A stretch of DNA of 64,000 bases from Anaspis maculata. Taxonomy: Eukaryota > Arthropoda > Insecta > Coleoptera > Scraptiidae. Shown one piece after another: positions 9,901 to 21,400 of the stretch (position 1 is the first letter of the stretch; the number at the start of each line of letters is the position of its first letter). Location: contig OX421963.1 of assembly GCA_949128115.1 (NCBI GenBank), forward strand, positions 91,025,602 to 91,089,601, written 5' to 3'. A program made the position numbers and the translations under genes. Under the pieces are notes generated by a model, which was not told the origin of the DNA, did no database searches, and saw only the letters and a program-made list of their open reading frames with translations.

Positions 9901-12292
9901 CACACTATCCCTGGTCAGTTTTCAACGGGCAAGCTTCTCTCCGTCGCCCAATTTCACTTGCAAGACTTCACCAACTGACTCTATTGCTAGCTCTACGTGA
10001 GTCCAAACGACCTCTTCACACAATCCCTGGTCATTTTTCAACAGGCAAGCTTCTCTCCGTCGCCAAATTTCACTTGTAAGATTCCACCAACTGTCTCTAT
10101 TGCCAGCTCTACGTGAGTCCAAACGACCTCTTCACACTATCCCTGGTCATTTTTTAACAGGCAAGCTTCTCTCTGTCGCCCAATTTCACTTGTGAGATTT
10201 CACCAACTGTCTCTATTGCCAGCTCTACGTGAGTCCAAACGACCTCTTCACACTATTACAAGTCATTTTTTGAGGGGCAAGCTTCTCTCCGTCGCCCAAT
10301 TTTACGTGCAAGACTTCACCAACTGTCTCTGTTGCTAGCTCCACGTGAGTCCAAACGACCTCTTCACACTATTCCTGGTCATTTTTTAACGGGCAAGTTT
10401 CTCTCCGTCGCCCAATTTCACTTGCATGACTTCACCAAATGTCTCTATAGCCAGCTCTACGTTAGTCAAACGACCTCTTCACGCTATCCCTGGTCATTTT
10501 CTGACCGGTAAACTGCTCTGTCACCCAACTTCATTCGCAAGACCTCACCAATTGTCTGTATTGCCAGCTCTCCGTGAGTCTGAACAATCTCTTCACACTA
10601 TCCCTGGTCATTTTTTAACAGGCAAGCTTCTCTCCGTCGCCCAATTTCACTTGCAAGACTCCACCAACTGTTTCTATTGCCAGCTCTACGTGAGTGGAAA
10701 CGACCTCTTCACACTATCCTCGGTCATTTTTCAACGGGCAAGCTTCTTTCCGTCGCCAAATTTCACTTGCAAGACTTCACCAGCTGTCTCTATTGACAAC
10801 TCCACGTGAGTCCAAATGACCTCTTTACACTATTTCCGGTCATTTTTTCAAGGGCAAGCTCCTCTCCGTCGCCCGATTCCACTTGCAAGACTTCACCAAC
10901 TGTCTCTATTGCCAGTTCTCCGTGAGTTCAAACGACCTTTTTACACTATCCCTGGTCAGTTTTCAACGGGCAAGCTTCTCTCCGTCGCCCAGTTTCACTT
11001 GCAAGACTTCACCAACTATTGCTAGCTCTACGTGAGTCAAAACGACATCTTCACACTATTCCTGGTCATTTTTCAACGGGCAAGCTTCTCTCCGTCGCCC
11101 AATTTCACTTGCAAAACTTCACCAACTGTCTCTATTGCCAGCTCCACGTGAGTCCAAACGACCCCTTCACACTTTTCCTGATCATTTTTTCAACGGGCAA
11201 GCTTCTCTCCGCCGCCCAATATCACTTACAAGACTTCACCAACTGTCTCTATTGCCAGCTCTCCGTGAGTCCAAACGACCTCTCCACACTATCCCTGGTC
11301 ATTTTCTAACCGGCAAATTGCTCTCCGTCGCCCAATTTCACTTGCAAGACTTCACCAACTGTCTCTGTTGCCAGCTCCACGTGAGTCTAAACGACCTCTT
11401 CACACTATCCCTGGTCATTTTCTAACCGGCAAACTGCTCCCTGTCGCCCAACTTCACTTGCAAGTCCTCACCGGCTGTCTCTGTTGTCAGCTCCGCGTGC
11501 GCCCAAACGAGCTCTGCGCAATATCCTTCGCCATTTTCTAATCGGCAAGCCGCTCTCCGTCGCTCACTCCATTCACTCAAATGATTTTTGATCATTCAAC
11601 AATGACAAACATGGACTCTGGTACATTCTGGATCCAAACGACCTCTTCACCTATCCCTGGTCATTTTCTAACCGGCAAACCTGTCTCCGTCGCCCAATTT
11701 CACTTGCAAGACTTCACCAACTTTCTTTATTGCCAGCTCTACGTGAGTCCAAACGACCTCTCCACACTATCCCTGGTCATTTTCTAACCGGCAAATTGCT
11801 CTCCGTCGCCCAATTTCACTTGCAAGACTTCAAACAACTGTCTCTATTGCCAGCTCTACGTGAGTCCAAACGACCTCTTCACGCTATCCCTGGTCATTTT
11901 CTTACCGGCAAATTGCCCTCTGTCGCCCAATTTCACTTGCAAGACTTCAAACAACTGTCTCTATTGCCAGCTCTACGTGAGTTCAAACGACCTCTTCACG
12001 CTATCCCTGGTCATTTTCTTACCGGCAAATTGCCCTCTGTCGCCCAATTTCACTTGCAAGACTTCACCAACTGTCTCTGTTGCCAGCTCCACGTGAGTCC
12101 AAACGACCTCTTCACACTATCCCTGGTCATTTTCTAACCGGCAAACTGCTCCCTGTCGCCCAACTTCACTTGCAAGTCCTCACCGGCTGTCTCTGTTGTC
12201 AGCTCCGCGTGCGCCCAAACGAGCTCTGCGCAATATCCTTCGCCATTTTCTAATCGGCAAGCCGCTCTCCGTCGCTCACTCCACTCACTCAA
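6960..12292 (+). repeat. ~116-bp satellite array, about 44 units
   Basis: Each unit carries CTCTCCGTCGCCCAATTTCA, CTTGCAAGACTTCACC, CAACTGTCTCTATTGCCAG, ACGTGAGTCCAAACGACCTC and CTATTCCTGGTCATTTT in that order. The period counted from consensus and spacing is about 115-116 bp. Higher-order duplications are visible: a distinctive unit at 8,651 recurs at 10,499 (offset 1,848, 16 units), and the segment near 11,401-11,630 recurs at 12,113-12,342 (offset 712). Long open frames through the array arise from a stop-poor unit and are not genes. Confidence 0.95.
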
Positions 12293-12344
12293 ATGATTTT
12301 TGATCATTCAACAATGACAAACATGGACTCTGGTACATTCTGAA

Positions 12345-13302
12345 TGAAACTACTAAGGAGTCAGAACAAATATAGAAAAGCTCCTGTGTTGAACTTCACT
12401 ACTTTCAAGTCATTGAACAAGACAAGAGGACCCAATTCAAGAAACTTGCTTCTGGAGTTACTTAAAAAACGTAGGTACTTTTGTATGTTTCGAAGTTGTG
12501 TTTTTCACTTATCTTATCTCACTTATGACAAAGATTTCGACCCTTTGTTTAGTCCCGTTTCTCGTCAGCGATACACCGGGTCAAGTCCCTCAAAGTTCTT
12601 TGTTGTTTGTTTTGTCTTCTTTCATTTGAGATGGTTCATTTACTGAAGATCATGTGATGATCTATGGCGCGGGAGAAGGGATGTTATGGTCACAATTTGA
12701 TTCGTCCAACAAAACCACTTATACATCTACCTCATTATTTTCTCCACCCGTTTACCTTTCTTCGTCGTTTCCTTCGTTGCGTGTTGTTCTTCGGCAGAAA
12801 CTTTGTAGACATTTTCATCTGACGGGTGTCAGCCACTTAAAAGCCAACGTTTTAGAAATGAAATCCGCTGAGCCTTGTTGTGGGTGCTCACATTTTTGCA
12901 CCAATTTACCCAATAAACCTCAATTTCGCTCGTTGCTATGTTTTTGTGTAAAATCTTCAAGTTTTCAAATTTTTAGGTTACGGTTGCTGACTGACGTTGA
13001 AGTTGACGTTTAAACTGTTGACAGTTTGACAGTTGACAGGGAACCGGTAAGCGAAAGACTAGGGGAAAAACGGAAGGTAACACTGTTCTGTTCAGTTTAT
13101 CCTTGTGTTTACTGGCACCTTCTCAACTACTTCTACGTTGTTCGTTACCTTGATCAAATTTTATAAAAACATCTGGTCTATCGAATACATGTTTGAAGGA
13201 CCTTATTTACGAAATTCGCTTGTTACATCATCTTCAGTTAAATTTAGCATCTTTGTTGCAACCATTGTAATATTGTTATCATGTGTATTCACTCAGCGTT
13301 GA
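12345..13302. other. Unassigned sequence right of the satellite
   Basis: Two plus-strand frames of 100-120 codons exist but resemble nothing I recognise and show no splice or promoter context. Treated as non-coding. Confidence 0.4.
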
Positions 13303-13303
13303 A

Positions 13304-13362
13304 TGTCAGGTCAAGTCAGGTCAGGTCGGGTCAGGTCAAGTCAGGTCAGGTCAGGTCGGGTT
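13304..13362 (+). repeat. (GGTCA)n / (GGTCG)n microsatellite
   Basis: About 11 pentanucleotide units alternating GGTCA, AGTCA and GGTCG. They contain overlapping AGGTCA sequences. Confidence 0.9.
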
Positions 13363-14190
13363 GTTTCCGCTTTGTATACACAGCATTATTGTGCGATTTC
13401 GTTGTTCCTCCAGGTGCTCCGTTCCCTTGAAATCTTCTCTTCACGGATCAAAACGAACCTCTACTGGATGGATTCGCAAAAAGGTGCTGTCAACATTCCA
13501 CCTTCCTGCAAGTACTCCGGCGGCGACAAGATAACGCCGTATTTGTAGCTTGTCTTCGCAGGGCAATCATAGTTGTGGAGCAAACGCCATTTTTTATTGT
13601 AAAATCACTTTCGGCTCTCGGCAGGTGCGAATGCTCAAGAACTTGAGTTTTGTTACTTTGTCACGGTCGCCATATATTGATCCCTTCTGAAAACGTCAGC
13701 GATAAAAAACCGGTGGATGTCACTTTGTTTTATTCGATCGAAGTCATTATTTAAACTTCTACTCATGCGGGCTAGCCGTCACTTAGCCTCAATTTCAAAG
13801 CATCAGCAAAATTATACTGGATTGGGTTATCCAGACACACATAAAAGTTTCTTGAACAAAACATACGTATCTTTAGATCACGTTACTAAAGCTCTATGAG
13901 CTAATTAAATCAATGCAGCACATTTACTACTTGCTTCTTTCATTTTCTTGGATGGAAGATCGCAAGTTCATGTTCTGTCACGGTCGCCATGAAGTGCCCT
14001 TTTAAGGTGGTGCACGAAATACGAACAGGTGTTGCGGGTTTGATACCATTTTCACAATTAAGTTGTGTTACTCTATGTTTCTGTTGATTCTCAATCTTCC
14101 AGTTTCGTTGGAACGTCGTTTCAAAACGTTGCAGAGGAGAAAAAAAGGAGCCACTGAATGTCTCTTTGGGTTTTGGGTGATGATATTGTC
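13363..14190. other. Unassigned sequence with a repeated 15-mer
   Basis: TGTCACGGTCGCCAT occurs at 13,659-13,673 and 13,976-13,990, 317 bp apart, with partly similar sequence before each copy. It could mark ends of a small repeated element. No coding content recognised. Confidence 0.4.
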
Positions 14191-14600
14191 ACAAACGGGT
14201 TAAAGTATAACTGTAACTCGGACACAAAGGGTTAAGCGCAAAGAATCTAACAGATGTTGTATTTGAATGAAAGCGGGAGAAACCAGTCAATCACAGTTTG
14301 AGCTCGGTCTAGGAGGAAAGAACGCGGAAACAAACAAAGCAATCACAGAACAGAATATACGATTTCGCCATTCAACCGCACTGGACACGGGAGCAAAGTT
14401 GCACTGTAAGAGCAGAATGAAGCCCAAGCTCTCGACCACCGGGAAAGAGCAGCATCGACTCGGCGGTTTCGGAATCGCTGGATTTTTCCATGCAGAGTCG
14501 GCGGATTTACCAGTCAATGCACAAGCCATGCGACCGAATGACGATTGAAGGAGTATTATGAAACAACCCAAAGATAAACGGTATTCAATCAAACAATTAT
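14190..14600 (+). repeat. Diverged copy of the ~430-bp repeat seen at 37.6-38.5 kb
   Basis: Shares the ordered blocks ACGGGTTAAA, AAAGGGTTA, GAATGAAAGCGGGA, CGGCGGATTT, CATGCGACCGAATGA and AACGGTATTCAATCAA with the tandem copies at 37,588-38,560. Diverged, single copy. Confidence 0.5.
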
Positions 14601-14974
14601 TGTAGTTGCGGCCCTCGGCTCTGCCCGGCGGGATAAAATTGATATAATCATTATTTTGTGCTAGAATGTGCGAGCAACCAAATTCGAATTTGTACTGGAG
14701 TTACCTCTTGGAGTCTCGGGTGTTTTTAGGCGGTCATGAAGGGTGGGCCATCAGCCCTACAAAACCCTTCATCTGACAACATCTCTGGGGCACAACAGTT
14801 GGCTTTGTAGCACGAGGCTCAAGTCTTTAGAAATGAAACACGACCAAAACCGGCTTCTTCATTAAAAATTGAGAAATATATTCAGACCGCGTCCAGCTTG
14901 ACAATAATCAGCGACATCGGTCAAAATACAAAGCAAGCTACGCTGTCCAATGTCACAGTTCAGAAGCTGTCCAA

Positions 14975-15164
14975 GGGGTAAACCGCTGAGGACCTCTTTG
15001 TACAAGTTTGGGGACCTCGAAGACTTCTATCCTGAGAAATTTTTGGGGACCTCTTGGGAGCCTTGGAGCAACTCCGGGGACCTCTGAAGGAACTCCGGGG
15101 AGCTCTAGAGGAACAGCAGCAAAAGCGGATCTCTCTTGTACAGATTTTTTCAGCGGTTTACCCC
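14975..15164. mobile_element. Small inverted-repeat element (MITE-like)
   Basis: GGGGTAAACCGCTGA at 14,975-14,989 is exactly inverted at 15,150-15,164. The interior holds tandem GGGGACCTC/ACTCCGGGGA blocks. About 190 bp, no coding capacity. Confidence 0.6.
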
Positions 15165-15435
15165 TCGCAGTCACCTTAAAATCTAAGTACGGTCTAGCTA
15201 AGCTAAATGGAAACTACAGTTTTAATCAAGTACATCCAACGTTAAAAACAAGCAAAAAATACGGTTCGATAAAAAAAAACGTAAAACAAGCAAATAAAAT
15301 GAAAGAAAAAGTTCAGTAGAGTGAGAGATTGCATGGAAATAACAAGTGGTATTTAAAATAGGTAGTAAAATAAGTAACATTCAGACACTAATCAAGTGGA
15401 TGTCTATTACTGGTAAAAACATTGCACCAAAACAT

Positions 15436-15581
15436 TCAAATGCTGTCGTCGTAGTTGCGATGCGCCTTCATGTGAATGATCAAGGCTCTTTCCTTGTAGG
15501 TCTTCCATTCGCATATGTCGCAAATAAGCTTCTGTCTTCGCCCCCCGTTGACCTTGACCTCTTGACCTCCTACTCGTTGAC
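15436..15581 (-). CDS. lola: lola-type alternative 3' terminal exon 7 with a single C2H2 finger
   Basis: A strong acceptor (run of T, then CAG, on the minus strand) is followed by a 48-residue frame in the same phase as the other exons. Only one finger is present: C21, C24, H37, H41 (CDICEWKTYKERALIIHMKAH). The first 19 residues are Gly/Gln/Val/Lys rich and have no cysteines, so the usual first finger is absent. Single-finger terminal exons fit the family pattern of variable fingers, but this one could also be a decayed two-finger exon. No canonical AATAAA was found in the next 100 bp. Confidence 0.75.
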
Positions 15582-15845
15582 CTGAAAAAAAAACAGATCG
15601 GTTAAACTTGACTTTATTACTCACAGAAAAATCTGCTGAACAGCTACACTATGTTCTAGCTATGCTCACGATTCGTCACGGTTGTACCCATACATTTTTA
15701 CACATCAATTTTATACCTACTCTAATAATATTCCATTCTAACAATGATGCTACTGATACTAAGTACAAGGAGATAAACTGCAGAATAATGGAGAGAAAAC
15801 TAAGAATTAATGGAGAGTGAAACAAGGACTCAATGAAGAAGATGA

Positions 15846-16051
15846 TTAAATGACAAAGAAAGAGGTATTTCTGGTAGTGGGACAGTGGAACTTGATGTGT
15901 CTGGTGACGCTCTGCTTGACGGTGGACGTGTACGAGCAGTTGGGACACTTGAACCCAGGGCGTTTTCCGCACTCGTACCGCAAATGACTGTTCAGATTCC
16001 CTTTGTACTTGTACGTTCTCGAGCACTGATGGCAGTGAAACTTCTTGAAAC
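15846..16051 (-). CDS. lola: lola-type alternative 3' terminal exon 8 (finger pair)
   Basis: Acceptor TTTTTTTAG (TAG type) followed by 68 residues starting G-FKKFHCHQC. Finger 1 C7, C10, H23, C28; linker CGKRPGFKC; finger 2 C36, C39, H52 with a final ligand from H56 or C57 (HIKFHC). The tail TTRNTSFFVI is longer than in most siblings. The frame has no ATG start and is found only by reading from the acceptor. AATAAA is at 15613-15618 on the complement, 228 bp downstream. Finger 1 (YKYKGNLNSH) recalls exon 16 (YKHKGNLSRH). Confidence 0.87.
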
Positions 16052-16209
16052 CTAAAAAAAAACCGTTCGTTATTCAAAGAAAAACATAATATGATTCAGT
16101 GTCCTCTACGAATACCATGCTTCGCTATAAGTAAATTCTATGCGCCACTTATACGTGAATTGAAACCTCTCATTTTATTGGTAGTGATAATTTATTTTGC
16201 ATTGTGACG

Positions 16210-16415
16210 TTACATTTGTGGCGCTACAAGCAGAGGATCTGCGCAGCATTTTTTTCGCATGTGCTGGTTGAAGTTGCCTTTGAAGTGGGTCCTGTAGGAG
16301 CAACAGGGACAGCAGTATTTCGGCGGTTTGCCGCATATGTATTTGAAGTGGGTCCGCATGTCGCGCTTGTTTTTGTACACCTTGAGGCACCTGGGACAAG
16401 CGAATCCCGCGGCAT
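16210..16415 (-). CDS. lola: lola-type alternative 3' terminal exon 9 (two C2HC fingers)
   Basis: TTTTCCAG acceptor, then 68 residues starting D-AAGFACPRC. Finger 1 C7, C10, H23, C28; finger 2 C36, C39, H52, C57, so both fingers end in cysteine. Finger 2 contains extra cysteines (YCCPCCSY). The first 18 residues are identical to exon 10. Two AATAAA signals (16174-16179 and 16191-16196 on the complement) lie within 40 bp of the stop. The intron just upstream is related to that upstream of exon 11. Confidence 0.9.
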
Positions 16416-16790
16416 CTGGAAAAGGCTTCGGTCAGTCATACCACTCGATTATTTAGCGCTAGATGAAGCATGAACGACGGACGAAATGAAACACTCGAGT
16501 CTATGAGCAAGTTTTTATGCATATTTGAACAATTTTTATGCATATTTGAACAATTAAAGATTTGGCAGTCGCTGAAAATTACATATACGGGACTCTTATA
16601 CTTATAAGATCTTATACTTATAAGACTCTTATACTCTTATAAAACGATGAAAAACGAATGTTTGTAAAATGTTCGGCTATGATAAACGCGATTTCGGAAA
16701 AATCATTCTGAACACCTGGAAATCACAAACAGCGCTCGATAAATCATGAATAGAGATAACACAAATTGAACACAACGATTCGACGAAAAC
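16416..16790. other. Intron between exons 10 and 9
   Basis: Contains a 22-bp direct duplication around TTTATGCATATTTGAACAAT (16,514-16,555) and a hairpin-prone CTTATACTTATAAG cluster (16,590-16,642). The part next to the acceptor is related to the exon 11 flank. Confidence 0.5.
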
Positions 16791-16847
16791 AAATATTTAT
16801 TTTTGTACTTAATACATAACTGGAAAAGAAATCACATTTCTGTTGTT

Positions 16848-17038
16848 TTACGATGGAAAAGGTTGATATTTGCAAACCTTCACGTGCTTGTTCATGTTGA
16901 ACTTGTAATGCACCTTGTACGGACAATATGGACAAGAAAATCTCGGTTCTTGTCCGCAGGCGAATTTACAATGGGTCTTCATGTCCCGCTTGTTCTTGTA
17001 CACTTTCAGGCACCTGGGACAAGCGAATCCCGCGGCAT
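16848..17038 (-). CDS. lola: lola-type alternative 3' terminal exon 10 (two C2HC fingers)
   Basis: Sixty-three residues after a TTTTCCAG acceptor. Finger 1 C7, C10, H23, C28; linker CGQEPRFSC; finger 2 C36, C39, H52, C57 with KVHYKFNMNKH between. Finger 1 matches exon 9, while the linker and finger 2 match exons 11 and 12 better, so fingers within one exon do not share the same closest relative. AATAAA at 16796-16801 on the complement is 47 bp past the stop. The 6.7 kb to exon 11 is almost entirely repeats. Confidence 0.91.
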
Positions 17039-17187
17039 CTGGAAAACGCTTCTGTCAGTCGAAACTTGGGTTGTTTTACGCATATTTGCACAATAAAAAC
17101 CTGAAGCCGTTGAAAATTGCATACGTGTCTCGGATCAGGGACAAAAGAAGGAAGCACCCAGCTCGGCACCCAAGCAAGTCTACCTTT

Positions 17188-18290
17188 CATGTAATCAAAT
17201 GATAATTGTTCAAAGGGGTGAAAGTAATTGTTTGTTTATGAACTTGATCAAGTTTGTTCTGTGTATTTCGATAGCAGCCAAAAGCCAAAGGTATTGTTAA
17301 ACCAATTCAATATTCCGCCAATAGCTGTGAGCTTTTGACTGCATTGTTTTCAGTATGCAAGTACCTTCAAGGCACCGGGTGAGACACATCAACCAAAAAG
17401 AGCCTTCGACAGGTGATTGTAGGTTCTATTCGCTTGAGACAAAGCACTAGCAACATTATATGCAACATACCTGGGCTAATTACAATATCGCGAGAATCTT
17501 TCCCCGTGAAATAGAATAGGTGTAACCCTTTCGCAACGACAAGAGATTTCACGAGCATCTAAATGGAGCTCCTAGAAGGCGAGCCGCTTGAAACATGCCC
17601 AGAAATGCAGTGTCGCTTCGAAATATCTACAAGACATCTGAAGAAGATATTATTTTCCAGGTTAATTGATCAAAGGCTTACACCTAATTGCACACCTGAG
17701 TAGATGTAACACCACTTGACACAGAGTGACAACTCTGTAACTTACAACACACCACAAGCCGGATGTAAATTGATCAAACTAAAACACCCAGCTTTTATGT
17801 GAGTTATTTGATCGGTAATTGAAATATTGTCTATAATTTCAAGACACAAAGCCATACCAATGGGTAATAGTCTCTCCCTAAGTACAACTAAGTGATCGAT
17901 TCCTTCCTATGTACAAAAAAAAAGCTGAGCTATGGAACAGTTAATTAAAATTGGAAAGGTTATTTAAATTGAAGGGCTAATTATGCAAGGAATCAAAGCT
18001 CAAGTGTGTTATGAAACTTGACTCATTTGGGTCTCTCCTATAAGTGAGTGGGATACGGAAACAGGAATTGATTTAGAGAGTGAATTTAATCATGCGCGGA
18101 GCCCAGCAGGCATTGGGACGTAATTATAATTTCGGAAATCGAATGTGAATTGAATTAGCTCATTCCTTATTGTTAGCTGGAGTCGGCACAATATGGGAGT
18201 ATGTGATAAATAATTGATTCGAATGAAGTAATCAAGGTTCACTTGATTGAATAAGCGATCATTGATTCGTAATAGAGGAGGCGAGTGTTA
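17188..18290 (+). repeat. 1.1-kb dispersed repeat, copy 1
   Basis: Colinear with 41,612-42,735 in the same orientation. Shared landmarks are TGTAATCAAATGATAATTG at the left, CCTTCAAG near the middle and GAATGTGA(A)ATTGAATTA followed by GTTAGCTGG near the right. No frame or terminal inverted repeat was recognised, so its class is unknown. Confidence 0.7.
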
Positions 18291-18484
18291 TACTAAATAT
18301 GTTGTTATGTAGGAACCCTTATTCATTCAATATGAAATTGTCGAATGTGCAAAAATTACCTACTTTGCAATAAGAATGTTATTTCTTTAAATGCAATAAA
18401 TTTTATTTCATGTTATGTTATGTATCACGTCTAATTAAATAAGGATGAGGGGGTTTTATTACAGTATTATGCCATTTCTCGTCA

Positions 18485-21400
18485 ACAACCATACTTTCTA
18501 GCCTCGAAAGCGTAGCGTCGAAATCATGGATAACTCGAAATCAGGAATTCTTGGAGGAATTCTTAGAAATCTCGCAAATATTCAGAGGAGTCCCACAGAA
18601 ATCTTCAAAAATCTTCAGGAATTCTTCAAAAATCTCGTTACCTCTCAAAGTCTCTAGAAATCTCATGCAAATCTTCTAAAATTCCCAGATATCCCGCTGA
18701 AATTTTGAGAAATGCATAGTAATTTTTGAGAATCCTCAAAAATCTCTAGAAATTCCTACAAAATCTTTCAAAAACCCTCGGAACTCTCGTATGAATCTTC
18801 AAAGATCCACAGAAATTGTCATATTTTTCGAAATCCATACGAATTTCCAGGGTACCGTGAATATTTTCCAAAACCCTTGGAAATTTTCAGAAAAATCCTC
18901 AGAAATCCTGTAGAAATCATTGAAAATTCTTAAAAATCTCGTAGAAAACTCTAAAATCCCCACAAATCTTTTGGAATTCTTGAAAGTAATCCGGTAAAAA
19001 TCTTGAGAAATCCCTCGAACTTCCGTAGAAATCGCTTGAATTTCCATAGATGTTAGAAATACTTAGATCTCTAGAAGTCTTCCGAAATCTGGTAGGAATA
19101 TCCAAAAATTCCTAGATATAATATACAAATGTTTAGAATTCTCCGTGAATTGTCATATTCTTATAGAAATCTTAAAAAATCTCAAGGAATTTCTCAAATT
19201 TTCGTAGAAATCTTGAGAAATCTCCAGCAATTTTTGTAAAATCAGTACGATTTTTTCAAAAATTACCAGAAATCCCAAAAAACCTTGTGGAAATAAATCT
19301 ATCAATCAATCAATCAAATATTCAGAAATTCTAGAAATTTGAAACAAATTTCCAGAGATCCTATAAAAATTTATGGAACTCTCAATAAATTTCCAAAAAT
19401 TCCATGGAAAATCTTTAAAAGAATTTAGTGATCCCATTAAAATCTTTGAAAATTCTCACGGATCTTGCAGAATCCTTTGGAGATCTCCAAATGAGTATGT
19501 GATTTTTGTGATTTGATTAAAATTTTTGTAGAAATCTCTGGAAATCCTTGGACATCCGTAGAAATATTAGGAAGTCTCAAGAAATTTCAAACAAATCTTC
19601 AAGAATCCTTGGATTTCCCGTAGGAATCTTTGGAAATCACTAGAAATTTCCACAGAAATCCTGAAGAATCTCATAAACGCATTTGAGAATCAAGTAAAAT
19701 TCTTTAGAAATGCCTTGAAATTCCTCAGAAGTCCCTAGAATTCCATACAAATTTTTTATAAATTCCTGGAAATCCTGTAGAAATCTTGAGGAATCCATAG
19801 ACATTTTTTTGCGTCCTCAAAAATCTCAAGAAATCGATTAAAAATCTTTCAGAAATATCTTGGAAATTCCATGAAATCTGCAAAAATCAACAAAGATTTC
19901 CACAAATAAGGAGCAATTCCAAGAAGTTTCATACGAATCATCAGGAATTCCTAGATTCAGCAGAAATCTTCAAAAATCCCTAGAAGTATTCTACAGATCT
20001 TCAAAAAATATTGTCGAAATCTTCAAAAATTTCTAGATTCTTGAAAATGAACTCAGTCGGAAGAGGATATGAAGTTGAAAGTTGAAAGAAAATTCTCAGA
20101 AATCCCGTAAAAATCTGTATAAGCTCTCAAAAATCTTGTAGAAATACTCATATATCTGTAAACCGTAAAAATCTTTAGAAATCCCGATCTTTAGAAATCG
20201 TGTAGAAATTTCTAGAGATTTCTGGGAGTCTTCAAAATTTCCATAGAAATCTTTCAAAACCTATCACTTCCATACAAATCTTTATTCTGGCCATAGAAAT
20301 CTTGAACGCGATGGAGATTACGCACACATCTCAAAAAAACTCCCTACACGTTTTTAGAAACCCTTAGAAATTCCTAGTTACTCCGTGAAAATGTTTCTAA
20401 AAAATCACTAAAAATCTTGTAGAAATCTTCAAAAATCCTCATGAATTACGTCGAAAAATTCAGAGATCCCTAGAAATTCAAAACGAATCTTCAAGAATCC
20501 CTAGAGATCCCGTAGAAATGTATAGATCCCTAGACAGTCTCATTGATTCTCTCAGAAATCTCGAAAATATCTTCAGTAGTTCTGTAGAAATCTCTAGAAA
20601 TTCTTAAAAAAACTCGTGTGAATTTTCAGGAATCCCTAAAAATGTAATACACATTTTTATTAATCCCTGGAAATCCTGTAGAAATCTTCAAAAATCTTAA
20701 GAATTTCCCCAATTTCCGTAGAAATCTTGAGAAATCTTCAGCAATTTTTGAAAATCAGTACGATTTTTTTTCTGAAATTTCCAGAAATCCCCTGAAATCT
20801 GATGGGGCAACAAATGTATCAAACAATCAATCAATCAATCCATCAATCAATCAATCAATCAAATATTCAGAAATTCTGGAAACCTAAAATAAATTTCCAG
20901 AGATTCATCAGAAACTTTTGAAACTCCTTATAAATTTTCAGAAACTCCATGAATGATCTTCAGGAATCCCCAGTGATTCCATCAAAATCTTCAAAAATTC
21001 TCACGAATCTTGCAGGATCCTTTGAAAATCTCCAAATGAAGATGTGATGAGAACACTAAAAATTCCACACAAATCTTCACTCTAGGCCATAGATTCAGAT
21101 CAGATTCTTCAATCCCAGAACAGCATAGAAATTCTCATAAATCCTTGGAAATCCCTGAAAACTCCGTGAAAATCTCTAGAAAACAATCAACAATTCTGTA
21201 GAACTCTCTAGAAATCCTTGGAAGTTCCGTAGAAATATTCGGAAATCCCAAGAAATTTCAAACGAATCTTTGGGCATCCTTGGATTTTTTGTGGAGATCT
21301 TCGGAAATCACCGGAATTTCCGCAGAAATCCTCAAGACTCTCGTAAACACTTTTGAAAATTATGTAGAAATCTTCAAAAATGCCTTGAAATTCCTCAAAA

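Noticed and set aside
7592..12137. Series of plus-strand frames up to 135 codons (HFLTGKLLSVAQFHLQDF type)
   Set aside because: They are translations of the 116-bp satellite, open in more than one phase because the unit has few stops; no gene structure.
6150..12342. CRISPR-like repeat-spacer array
   Set aside because: The whole 116-bp unit repeats, with no unique spacers, in a eukaryotic intronic context.
13304..13362. Nuclear-receptor response element cluster (AGGTCA repeats)
   Set aside because: Explained by a pentanucleotide microsatellite; half-site spacing follows the 5-bp period rather than a defined direct-repeat spacing.
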